Shown here one piece after another: positions 33,001 through 44,560 of a stretch of DNA of 64,000 nucleotides. The stretch lies in NCBI GenBank assembly GCA_023374025.1, contig SIJG01000069.1, positions 515,834 to 579,833 on the forward strand. Reading direction: 5' to 3'. This stretch comes from Heterodera schachtii. Lineage: Eukaryota > Nematoda > Chromadorea > Rhabditida > Heteroderidae. Positions within the stretch are counted from its first letter, which is position 1; the number at the start of each line of letters is the position of its first letter. The notes below the pieces were generated by a model. It was not told where the DNA came from. It saw nothing but the letters and a program-made list of their open reading frames with translations, and did no database searches. Position numbers and translations under genes: made by a program.

Positions 33001-33662
33001 CATTTGGTTTTTTAAATTAATCGCGCAAATTGTGGTTGGACGTCGTAAAAATTGATTGGAGACTAAAACTGTAGCAGAACTGCAAATGAATCCTAATAAA
33101 TGAGAAAAGTTTTTTTAAATGGGAGTAAAAATTTTTTTTAAATAGAACTAATTACTTTTATAATTATTTTCGATCAATTGGAAATCATTACAATACTTGA
33201 AAAAATCAAACCGGTAATAAAAAAAAACACGCCATTTCAAAAAAATTCGGCAGGAAGCCCAGTGAACTAATCATGCATTAAATTACTTCAGAGATTTTAT
33301 CATTTAATTGATTTTTGTTGAAATGATACTAAATCGACAAAAGCTTTTGATTGATCGCGAAAATTATGATTGGTCACCTAAAAGTTGATTGAAAAAACTG
33401 CAGGAGAAATGCAACAAAAACTTGATTTGATTTCTTTATTTTTACCATTCGGAATATTGGAATAATAATTCAATAATAAGAAAGAGAAATTAAATTTTTT
33501 TTTATTTTACACATTCGAAAACCTATTAAATTAAAAATTAACTATAAATGATTTTGTTGTAGGAAAAGGAACCAAAAATTTGATTTGATTTCTTTATTTT
33601 TATCATTCAGAATAATGGAATAATAATTCAATAATAATAATAAGAAAGAGAAATCGAATTTA
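33001..33662 (+). repeat. Interleaved duplications (A: ~33001-33110/33335-33421; B: 33422-33500/33578-33662)
   Basis: Unit A shares GATCGCGAAAATTATGATTGG-like sequence and GCAG(R)A(R)ATGCAA. Unit B shares TTGATTTGATTTCTTTA, then AATAATTCAATAATAA and AAGAAAGAGAAAT. B copies are close (about 90 percent), A copies are more diverged. No coding content. They lie on the 5' side of the Helitron gene. Confidence 0.7.
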
Positions 33663-33841
33663 TGGGACTTTGATTTCGTAAATAAATGTTATTGACTTTA
33701 GTTATTTGGGCACAACTCATAACAACAATAATTCTCTTTACCCCTTTCATTCTCTCTTTGTTTTTGCAAATACTTTCGCTTCGAAAAATAATCCATTCAA
33801 AGTGTGACATACATAGTCACACATCAAATTAGTATAGTTAA

Positions 33842-33900
33842 TAAGCTTTCGAATGTTACCAACAATATTGGATTTGGATTACAAAGAAAAAAGTTATATT
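33842..33900. repeat. Inverted partner of 27246-27303, on the other side of the Helitron
   Basis: Landmarks GCTTTCGAATG, TACCAA and ATTGGATTTGGATTA occur here in direct sense and at 27246-27303 as reverse complement. Confidence 0.65.
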
Positions 33901-36237
33901 TAGGTTTATTAATAAATTCATAATTTTATTATAAAACCCAAATTATTATTTTTTACCTTTTTTATGAAATTAAATTTTTCATTTTAATTTTTATTGTTTT
34001 TTGCTTAGTTTCCGGTGGGTTTTTTTTATATAACTTCATGGTTTGATTTCTGCGATTGAACAAAATAATAACAATAAAATAAGAATATTATAATTCATCA
34101 TTCAATTGCAATTTTTAAAATAAATTAAAAAATATTAACAAAATCATAATTAGAAATAAAGCGAAAAACAAAATTTAGAATAAAAAACAATTTTGAATTA
34201 CATATGAATAATCATTATATAGTAAAATGCCAATTTTTTTTGTAAATTTTTTAATTGCCAAAAATAAAATATCTTAATTGTTTTCTAAATATGTTGGTTT
34301 TCTATTTATTATTTTATAAAAAAATAATTTATTCTTAATTTCCTCATAAAATCGATGTATTAATTAAAAATCATTTTGGCAAGCTATTATTTTTGTTAAT
34401 TTGTTAACACAAATAAAAAAGATGTTTATGAAATTTTGGAAATAAATTTTATTTTCAATTTTTTTTAACCTAATAATATCCTTTTGAAGTTACTATTCCT
34501 GGCAGAATAAATAAAGTTTTAACTTTTTTTTATTCAGCATTTTGTAAATATTAAATTTGAATATTGATGATTCTTTGTAAAATATTTAAAATAATAAATT
34601 AAGACCTTTAAATATTTTATGAAAAGTTTTCATATTATTTTGGATTAAAACAATTTGTTGTGGTAAATTCTTTTTCCATTTCATGTTGAATTTCCCGTTA
34701 TATTCAATCGGTAAATGTTTGCACGTGAATTAATGAATATTTATTTATTTTTTAGTATTTTTTTAAGCAATTATTGTTTTATTAAATTATTTCTTTTCGT
34801 TTCTTTATGGAAATTAATAAATTTTTTACCTTGTCTAACATCTATTTTTAAAAAAGACAACTTGGAAGAAATTAAACTTTCCTGATGGAACCCCATATAT
34901 TTTGTTTTAAACCTTAGCTGCTATTTTTGGGGATATATTCAAAATTATTCTTGAACAAAAACTTTAAGAAATTAAATTTTCATTAAATAGATAATTTTTT
35001 AAATCGCATAAATATTTAATTTTAAATATTATTAGTCTTTTTATATTACATAAAGTTCAGATGCAACTTGCCAAAACCGAGCTTTTTGTTTCACCCATTT
35101 TCTCACAAATATTTTCTTGAATTAAAAAAATATTTAGCAATTATAATGAATTGAGTTTACCTAAATATTTTGATTTTGAAAATTAATGATAAATTTATCA
35201 GTTAGACTATGTGTAAAAAAACAGAAAACAAAAGTATTTTTGTTTGGATGTGATAGTGGATGTGTCATTTCGGTCCCAAAAATGACTTTAATAAATAAAA
35301 AATATTATTAAAAAATTTATATTTTATGCTTATTTATTTTCGTACATATTTATTTATTTTTATTGTCAGGGCTATTTAAAATTCGAAGCGAAATTACATT
35401 TTAAAATAATCAATATTTATTAAAATTTGCATTTTGCTAATTTCTTGCAAAAAGCGAATAGAAAATTGAAAATTTTAGTTGGGAACTCAGATTTATTATT
35501 TCATTATTATTTTTTAATTGCTTAATAATAAGAAATTTATTAATTTATTTGTGTTGAAATATTTATTTAAATGAATTATATGGATATATTAGTGATAAAT
35601 AATATTCTCTCGTTGATCACCCTTGAAGGCACAATGGTAATTAACTATTAAGATTAAAATAATTTATTTAATCAATAGCAAAATTAAATCTCGAGATATA
35701 GGTGACAATTGTTATCATCCAATCCAATGAATTATGTGAGGATTTTTATGTTATTTTTAAAGGTCAATTTTAATTGAATAAGATTTAAAGTTTTGAATTT
35801 AATTTATCAATCATTTTATAAATATAAAAGTGAACATCATTATTTTAATAATAAATAAGTTTTCTATTGCAATTGTAAATAAATTTTAATTTTTTTTTTA
35901 TTATTACCCTTATGTTTTTCATATCAATAAAAATAGCAAATTAGTTGAAATTTATATTTTATCTTTTTATTGAGATTTTTGATGGCTATGGTATTTTTTT
36001 GAATTTAATGCTTTTAATATTTATGTTATCTTTTAAAATACTATTATTATTATTTTTTTTATTATTAATAAATTTTTTGTAAAATTTTGGGCAAAACGCC
36101 AAAATAGTTGAAAGTTTTTTTTCAAAAATTTTTAACAAGGATTTCAGGAATTGAACAGCCAATTAAAAGATCTGTTTATTAATTTTACAAAATTATAAAA
36201 TTATAAAAATAATAAATTTATTAATTTCTTTAAAATA

Positions 36238-36480
36238 ATGCTAAAATTTACAATAGTATTAATTATGCCTATAATTTTTTTTTGTACTCAAATGGTTTGG
36301 CCCAAATTTATGTAAATAAATTAATATGAATTGATATTTATTTTATAGTTTTATCTTTAACTTGCATTATATTAAGAGAATTTATTATCGTAAAAAAAAG
36401 AATATTATTAATTTTTTAAATATTGCCTCATTAGCATTTGAAAGAATTATATAAAAAATAGTAAAATAAGGGAAAAGATT
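36238..36480 (+). repeat. Dispersed direct repeat (partner 43478-43725)
   Basis: Same order of blocks as 43478-43725: TATTAATTATG, TTTTTTTGTACTCAAATGG, ATATGAATTGATTT-like and TTTAAATATTGCCTCATTA. Moderately diverged, noncoding. Confidence 0.7.
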
Positions 36481-37834
36481 AATATCATTTAATTATATAA
36501 ACTTCTTTTAAATTTTTGAAATATAACCATTTGAATTTTTTATAATTTTTCATATATCTTAAATTTGAGACGGGTAAATGACGCAAAAGATTAAAAACAA
36601 CTTATATAAATAAGAATAACGAATATTGAAACTTGAGTTTTGAGTTTTATCTCTTTTTAATTTGTAAGGATGATTTTATTTTAATTGTCTTTTTGTATTT
36701 ATTTAATTAATAAAATTTTTATTTGTTTAAATTGGTTTTAAATTAATCAATCAGTCGACTTCATATTAATGCTTTCTTTTTTTATTTTTTTAATATACTT
36801 TCTTAAGCTTGATTAATTTTTATTAATGGCCTCGCATTTGAAATTAATAAATAATTATTAATCTTTTCGAAAGAGTTGTATTTAATTAAATAGAGTTTAT
36901 TTTTGGCTTATTATTACTCTTTTTAAAACTTTCTTGATATTTTGGTGTAGAATTTGAGTTTCGAAATTAATGATTGGTATTTCAATATTTTAAATGAATA
37001 TTAATAAAGTTTTATTTTTTTGCTAAAGTCAATAAAATTTAGAAAATTAAAATGTAATTTTTGAATACCAATCGATGAAAAGGTCGATTTGTTAGCGCAG
37101 ATGCAGCATTTATTTATTTTTCTGTTAATTTAATTATTTTACTATTATTTTCTTTTTTATTATTAGCTTGTTTATATTCTTTTTTAAAGTTAAATGTATC
37201 CATTCATTTTTAAATCTCGGGCAAGCGTCCTTTATTAACGCGTTTCGGTTCATTTGATCATCTTTTTTTTCATATCGATTTTTAAGTTTTAAATATATTA
37301 CGAGTTTAAAATTATGGGAAGATAAAATTACAACAAAATATAAAAAATAAATAACATTCTATTATAGTTAATTTAATTTTATAATTTTATATTTTTGGTT
37401 TAATTTGTCTTTTACAAATTTTAATGTACTTATGGTATAAATTTATTAAAATTAAGTATTAAGTTAAATTATAATTCGTTTTTTATTGTTAAAATAATTT
37501 AACAAAGATTTAATTTTAAATTTAATAGATTTTCATTCATATTCATCTAAAATTTATTTAATTCTAATCATCTAAAAAATTCATTATTTTTTCAATGGGT
37601 TTCTAATTTATGGAGGCTTTATTTTTGAACCCTCTCATTATTATAAAATCATAAAATATCTTTAGTAAATTTCGTAAAAATTTTTATATGAAATATTTTC
37701 TAAATTTCATTTTTTCTGAAATTTTATTTGTCCAATTTCAAATATGAATAAAATGGACAGAGAAGATTTTAAGCTTCTATGATTTTCATAAGGGAATGTT
37801 CAAGAAAGAATTGTTTTAAAAATTGCTAGTTTAT

Positions 37835-37983
37835 TATATTTTGAATTTCTTTACCTTTTCCAAAATTTTCATGAAAAATTTAAGAACGTATTACCATCCT
37901 TAATAAATTGAATTTTATTCATTAGTCGTTTTAATTAATGCTGCTTTAGTATTCTAATAAAAGTTTTAATTTTAATTGCAGAA
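37835..37983 (-). repeat. Dispersed repeat, inverted partner of 25141-25275
   Basis: See 25141-25275. Confidence 0.75.
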
Positions 37984-40189
37984 AATAATTTTTTATCGAA
38001 TTATTTTATTCATTGTTTCATTTCACAATTATTTTTACGGCTTACATTTTTCTCCCGTAATATTACATAAATATCTAATTAATAAGTCAAAAATTAATAT
38101 TTAATTATCTTCATTAGAATTTTTTGAAGTATTTATTTTTATAATATATTATTTATTTATAACTCTAATCATCTTATTTATTGTTCTAGAATTTTTTCCA
38201 CAAGAAAATATTATTAAAATCCTTTAATTTGTGAAAATAAATTGAATTACATGCAGCTTTTTGAATTAATATTACTAAATTTATAAAAGAAAAATTTGTA
38301 AATATTATTAAAATGTTTATTAAAATGCTTTTGGCTCAAAAGTTTTCGTGTTTTAAGAAAAAAATTATTTTAATTATATATGCAGTAATACAAATTAAAA
38401 TAATAAATAAATTCTGATAAATCTTTTTATAATGATGTATTTAAATTAATCGAAAAAAGCAATAATTAAAAGATTAAATATTGAAATTTATCATTTTATA
38501 AAAAATTGTAATTTAATTTCATTATACCTTAGTAAAAGAAAAAGTCAGAAAATTTTAAACCTTAATAATTAAAAAACCAATCTAAAAAATTTTACTAAAT
38601 AAAAAAAATGAAAGAAAAAAAGGAAAAAATAATAATTGCTTCAACTTTATAAAAATTCAGTGAATTTAACTAATAAATTATCAAAAACATATTTCTTATT
38701 CAGATAAATAATTTATTAAATATACAAAATTGGCCATAAGATTTAATGATTTTTTCTGAAATTAATAAAAGATTTTTTCTTTCATATAAATCGATAAATA
38801 AATGAAAATTGCTCTATTTTTAATCGTTTAATTTAGATAGTAAAAAAATTATTTATTATTCATTAATTTTTTTCATGTGTTCATTAAACTTTTTCACTGA
38901 TGTTTAGTAAAAAAATAATTTACATTACATTATCAGCATTTCTACCAAAAAATACTTCGTTTATTTGTTTGGGTTTTATTTAAAAATTTAAAATTTTCAT
39001 TTGATTGATTCTTAAGCAACTTGTGTTAATCTCTCGTTTATGTGGTCTTCAAGCAGAGTTTATCAAATTGCGCTTTAATAAAGTAAAAAATTTTAATTAG
39101 TGAAGAATTCCTTAAATATTGATTTTAATATATTGAGTTTTGCAGTACATTAAGTTTAAATTAAAAAGCAAATTTAATTTTATTTTTTATTCAAGAATAT
39201 TCCACTATATGCAGCATTATACAATGCTAAAGGCTAATAATTTGTTATTCTGTATTAATAAATAATAACATTGTTTATAATATTGCAAATTTATGGCATA
39301 CAAATAAAAAAAGATATTGTTATGGTTGTTTTTAAAGTAATATTTGTTTTTTTATTTATTCTGATATTTTAAATAAAGCTTTATTTATTTTTTCTATTGC
39401 TTCCAGCATTCTTATACAAATCACATAATCTCACACAAAATCTTTTCTTTTTTATTTTCTTTCTGTATTAGGTTTAATGTTTTCCATATTTTAGTTAATT
39501 AGTATATTTTATATATAATATATTTTTTAATTTCTGAAGTTTGGGATTAATTAGAATTTGGCCTTGAACACCAAAATTTCTTTAAAAGATTATTTATTAA
39601 TTAATAACCAGGTTGAGTTGAAGAAAAATTTATTTAATTTTTAGTTAATATTATTTAAGTTGAATAATTCCTATTCGTTATGAATTTTTTATTTATTTAT
39701 TTACTTTTTTTATTAAATTAATTATAGTTGAAAAACTTACGTTTTATCATTAGGTACGCTAATAAATTTCTTATAAATATATGTTTCTGTTTTCTTTTTT
39801 TTTTCAACGATTATTAATTTCTAATAAATTATATATTTTTTATTTATTTTTTCGTTTTTAATATAATTTTTTTATTAATTTTCAAGCTTAATATTAGCCT
39901 CATTGAATTGATTGATGAACTCAAATGTTTTCTTTTCTTTAATTTCGGCATTTGTAATACTGTCAAAAATTTAAATAAATTTAACAAACTCTTTTATTTT
40001 TTCCTGATCTAATATTATCATTTTTAAGATAATTTTTCTTCAATGTTTTGAATTTATTTTTAATTATTTTCGATTATACTAGAAAATATTCAATTCAGAA
40101 ATAATTTCAAATATTTAAAATAAACGATTAATTTATTATTATTTTATCGACTCTATTAATGTTTTTTAAGTTAGTAACCAAACTGTTAA

Positions 40190-40576
40190 GAATTCTTCGA
40201 TTTTTTGCAATGGTCATGCATAAGTTTTCATGTCTTTAAAATGCAATTGAGCCAATTTAATTTATATATTCGATAGCCCTAAGAATTCTCTATTTACTTT
40301 TAAAAATTTTAGAAAATTTCATTGAGTTTCAAAAAAGTTCTGAACAAAAAATGCTGACTTATCACTTTTTGAAATTTTATGACAATAACTTTTTTTTAAG
40401 CTTAAGTAAAAAATTTTAAAAAATCATATTCTGATAGAGGACAATTAAGGCTATTGAATGATATCACGAAATAATAATTTGGTTGAATTTGAGCCAAGAT
40501 ATGAATTTTTATGTGTTACCCATTTTTTGTTTTCAAACGCATTGGCGGAATTTAAAAAACGCGCCAGCACGACTTT
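40190..40576 (-). mobile_element. Second, one-armed copy of the 10.6-kb MITE
   Basis: Reads as the reverse complement of 10612-10990. TTTTTTGCAATGGTCATGC at the left, CGATAGCCCTAAGAATTCTC in the middle, GGCTATTGAATGATATCA near 40448, and the arm tip ending GCGCCAGCACG at about 40561-40571. The other arm is missing, so the copy is truncated at about 40190. It is more diverged than the 10.6-kb copy. Confidence 0.65.
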
Positions 40577-40586
40577 TGGGAACATT

Positions 40587-40641
40587 GGGGGGAGGGGGGG
40601 GGGGGGGGGGGGTCAGGCGGTGCCGATAGCCGCCGCCGGGT
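40587..40641. repeat. G-run with GC-rich border
   Basis: About 25 bases almost all G (40587-40612), followed by GTCAGGCGGTGCC and GCCGCCGCCGGG. It abuts the tip of the MITE copy. Could form a G-quadruplex, or be a length-uncertain assembly feature. Confidence 0.6.
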
Positions 40642-40774
40642 AAATTTTTATAATTTTTAATGCGATTTGTTAACAATTTTGTCCAAAGAATGGCCAAATT
40701 CTGCGCTTTTGAGGCAAATTTCTCAAAATTTTTGAAAAAATATTCAAAAAAAAATTCCCTGCTTTTATCAAAAA

Positions 40775-40893
40775 TTTACGGAAACCGAAAATTGGAATTC
40801 CGAGGCCCAAAATATTTTCGTAAGTCGGAATTCCAACCCAAAAATGTCGGAAACCGGAAGTCAGAAATCAGAATTTCGTGCCATCCCTGGTGG
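40775..40893. repeat. Cluster of GGAATTCCG/GGAAACCG motifs ending GCCATCCCTG
   Basis: Short repeated motifs (CGGAAACCG, GGAATTCCGAG, CGGAATTCC) ending TTTCGTGCCATCCCTGG. Reversed, the end reads CAGGGATGGCACGAAA, like the CAGGGCTGCACGCAA end of the 58-kb element. It looks like one end of a hAT-type non-autonomous element. The other end was not found. Confidence 0.45.
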
Positions 40894-42120
40894 TTTTATA
40901 CAAATAATCTTTCACTATAAAACGGATTTTAATAGGAAAATTAATTTAATAATTTTGTTCAAATTCCTTTTAGATCATCAGTCTGCAAAAGCAACAAATG
41001 ACTGACAAAGTTTATTTTTTAATTTTAATAATTGGCAGATTATAAAAAATATTTTAAATTTGGTATAAATATCGAACTTCGCCATTCCATCGTCTGGCCA
41101 AAGAATTAACAGTATTAAAAATGAATATTAATATCCTTAATTTTACAATAAATTAAAAGCAACTAAAATCAAGACCAAAAGATGTCTGGGTAACATTAAA
41201 ATATTTTAAAATATAAAAATATCCAAAAAATAAAAAATTAAATTAAAAAGAAATTCTTTTAAAATAATATTCCTAATTTAAGATTTTATTAATTTTTATT
41301 ATTTAAATACCTTTGATAAATGAAGATGATTATTAACTTAGATGAGCATGAAATTTTTATTAATGTTGATATTATATAACAAAAGAAAAAACATATAAAT
41401 ATATCATTTTATCCGTAAATCACTACTTATAAGAACGCAACATACATTTCTACAAATAAAATTTTATTAATTAATAAAAAAAAAGTCAATTAAAAATATA
41501 AATCATTATTACAAATTAGAGAGAGTTAAATTTCACTATTCTTGCTTTCAAATAATTCCTTATTAAAAATTATCTTTTAATATTTAAATAAATATAAAAG
41601 TTAAATAATTATTTCATGATAAATAATAATAAAGAAATTTTGATGTCTCTGTTTTATTGTGTATTGCAAAAAAAAATAAATTCAGTTAACAACTTAATTT
41701 TTTCTTACAGTGTGCTTTAGGAAAAAATATCATAATTCAATTATATTTAAATTTAAAATATGTTTTCCAATTAAATTTTCATGATTAAATATTAATACAA
41801 ATTTATAATAAATAGAGAATTAACTTATTTAAAGAACTTTTATTATTGACCTGAGCCCATTTTGGGTATTTTCTTTAGAGTTTATCAATTATTGATTTTT
41901 AATAAATTAATTTTTAAAGTTTAAATTAGCATTCCAATATTTATTATTTATCTCCGTATTATTTTTTAGTTAATTTATTTAAAACAATATGTCAGTTTAA
42001 TTTATCATTTTAAATAATAATGATTTCTATATTAATTGTTCTCTTTGAGGTTATAAGTTAACTTCGTTAATTTTGAAGTGTGAGAGATTGGATAAAAACA
42101 GCACATAATGTTTTGTATTT

Positions 42121-42465
42121 GATGTCCAGCGTGAGTACATTTCAATGATCACGTCAAAGCGCATATTTCTATAATTATTGAGATATTATTATAAATGTAT
42201 TTATTACTGAATTAAAAGATTTTAAATATACAACAATTTTTTTTAATATTGATCAGTACATTTAGTTTTTATTTAATATTAGGAAAATATTATTTTTATT
42301 CTTCTTTTCATTAATTTAATTATTTTCGAACAAAGAAATATGCACTGAATTGCATAAATAGTTAATTTTACAATGATAATTATTGCAAATAAATAGCATT
42401 TTTAAGCTTTATTTTCGCTACAGTTTATCTTCAACAAAATATTTTTTATAATTATATAATTCAGA
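42121..42465 (+). repeat. Dispersed direct repeat (partner 45061-45300)
   Basis: Shares with 45061-45300 the blocks CAATGATCA, AAGCGCATATT, TAATTATTGAGATA, TTTTAAATATACA and AGCTTTATTTTCG followed by ACAGTTTATCTTCAA. This copy is about 100 bp longer. Confidence 0.75.
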
Positions 42466-43477
42466 TTTTTGGGTTTGTATATTAAAAATTAATAATAATT
42501 TTTTGACAACAAATCAGATGCCATGAAGAAGAAGTGCACAAACATCTTTATTCTTTTTTAAATTAATTTGTGATTTTGATAAATTACTAAATTGTTTGAA
42601 ATTCATTCTTATTATTTTATTTTAAGACTTGCTATTCCTTTCTTTGCGAATATATTTTTTAAAAATTAAACTACCACATAAATCATTTACTGTAAACATA
42701 TATTCTCAAGGTTGTATATAGTACACAACTATTTTTTGAATTAGTAGTATAATATTAGAAAAAATCTTTTAATCTATTTTAATAATTATTCAGAACATTT
42801 ATTTTTAATTCTTTTTATTTATCTAGTTTTTAGAAATTTTGACAAGTTTATTATTTGAAAAGAAAAGGTATTAATTTGAATGTTAATATTATTAAAAATT
42901 TAGAGATTAATTAAATGTACTTAATAATTTATTTGTTACAAATTTCAAATCCATTTTTTTCAGTTTGTTTTTGGCTTTAAAATTTGGTATTTCTTTTTTA
43001 AAATTATTTTTTTTAATTTTTCATAAGTATATTGTATAACTAGAATTATTCTGCTTATAGTATATTATTTAAATTTCATGATCCGCACATCGTCTGGTGT
43101 AACCTCAGTGATCTTCGTGCCAGTTAATTATTTACAGATTTCATTATTTGAAAATAATTTTGTTCTCATTACATTTTTTATTTACATTTGTTTACTTTTT
43201 AATTCCTTTTTATTTCATAATATAAAAATTTAATATTTTTCTCTTTTAACTCTGATTGAATAAACACTTTTTATTGATATTAAATTTTTATTTTATGAAT
43301 TTTAAAAACATAAAATTCTTTATAGCTATTATTTTATTTAAAATAATCATTTTGTAAATAATAATAGAATATTTATTTATAAACATTTTTTTAAATAATT
43401 TTATATTGCTTTAAAATAAATTTTCATGTACATTCAGTTACATTTATTTAATTTATTATTATTTTCTTAAAATTTTG

Positions 43478-43725
43478 CTATCATTATTTACATTAATATT
43501 AATTATGTATATAATTTTTTTTGTACTCAAATTGTTTTGCCCTATTTTATGAAAAATAAATCATATGAATTGATTTTAAATTTTATACTTTTTTCTTTTA
43601 GCATTAATTTATATTAATTAATATTTATTATAATGAATAAAAAAATTAAATATTAATTTTTAAATATTGCCTCATTAACATTTGATAAAGTTAGTGTAAA
43701 AAGCATTAATATCAATTATATTGTT
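43478..43725 (+). repeat. Dispersed direct repeat (partner 36238-36480)
   Basis: See 36238-36480. Confidence 0.7.
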
Positions 43726-44436
43726 ATTTAAAATTTTAGAAAAAAAAATTTGTATTTTTTACTCGTTGTTCTTCTGCTGTACTTTCGTTATTAAAATAAA
43801 ATGTGTTTCATTATATATTTTTTGTGAATTATTTGTTTTCAAATATTTTATTAAAATTAATTTTCAGAATAAAACTATGTTGGATTTGGGTATTTTTATT
43901 TTCTATTGATTTTTTTTAAAAATTAAATAATTTTTCAAATGATAAATTTAATGAACAGCTTAGTATTTTTTTAAAAATAAAATGATTTTTTTTGATTTAT
44001 GTGATTTTTTCACAGTTATAATTTAAAAAATAACTTGTTTAATTAAACACTTCAGTATTGAGATAAATAATTTTTAAAATCATAATTCTTGTCAAGAAAA
44101 AAAATAAATAAAAAGTTTTTCATAAATTTAAAAAATAAATTACAATATACCTAACTAAGTTATTTAATTGGTTAATTAAAGATAAGTGATTAATTAATAT
44201 TTTCTCATTTATTACTCTTGAATCCCGACATCTCTATGTATATGATCATTCATCAAGAGTTAATTTTTCGTTATTTTTTACATTATCATTATTTCGGTAA
44301 TTTTGTCTATTAACCCTTTGTTTGTATTATTTACATAATTTTTGGGTTTTTATGCTGTTTAAAATGAAAAAAAAGTTGGAATTTTTTTTTATTAATTGAG
44401 TTTCAATTAATGGTAAAGAAAATATGAAAAAAATTC

Positions 44437-44560
44437 TACCGGTTCTAGACAAATCGATACCGGTACATTTATTTTGAAAAAACCTGTACGGCACCAAAAA
44501 AAGCGGTAATTACCGGCAGTCAACGGTACGGTACCAGTACCTCTCAACTCTAATTCAAAT
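44437..44560. repeat. Cluster of ACCGGTAC/ACGGTACGG motifs
   Basis: Repeated TACCGGTAC and ACGGTACGGTACC in AT-rich DNA, ending CCAGTACCTCTCAACTCTA. Reversed, this reads TAGAGTTGAGAGGTACTGG, resembling a hAT-type terminal/subterminal region. No paired end or target duplication was seen. Confidence 0.4.

Larger units (their letters stand above)
27246..33900 (-). mobile_element. Helitron region, approximate extent
   Basis: The Helitron protein (28059-32708) lies between two ~55-bp sequences that are reverse complements of each other (27246-27303 and 33842-33900, about 80 percent identical by eye). I cannot place canonical Helitron ends: no 5' TC or 3' CTRR next to a hairpin is convincing. The inverted repeats may be true element ends (some Helentron-type elements have short inverted ends) or part of an unrelated repeat family. 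Treat the span as a working estimate. Confidence 0.35.
33901..40189. other. AT-rich gene-free region
   Basis: No coding signal. It holds the 36238-36480 and 37835-37983 repeats listed separately. Otherwise only A/T-rich sequence with isolated mixed patches (for example 35245-35280 and 37218-37262). Confidence 0.5.
40894..44439. other. AT-rich gene-free region with dispersed repeats
   Basis: No coding signal. It holds 42121-42465 and 43478-43725, listed separately. Confidence 0.5.

Noticed and set aside
33001..33662. Possible CRISPR-like or satellite array
   Set aside because: Only two copies of each unit, interleaved, with no regular spacers. Ordinary local duplication.
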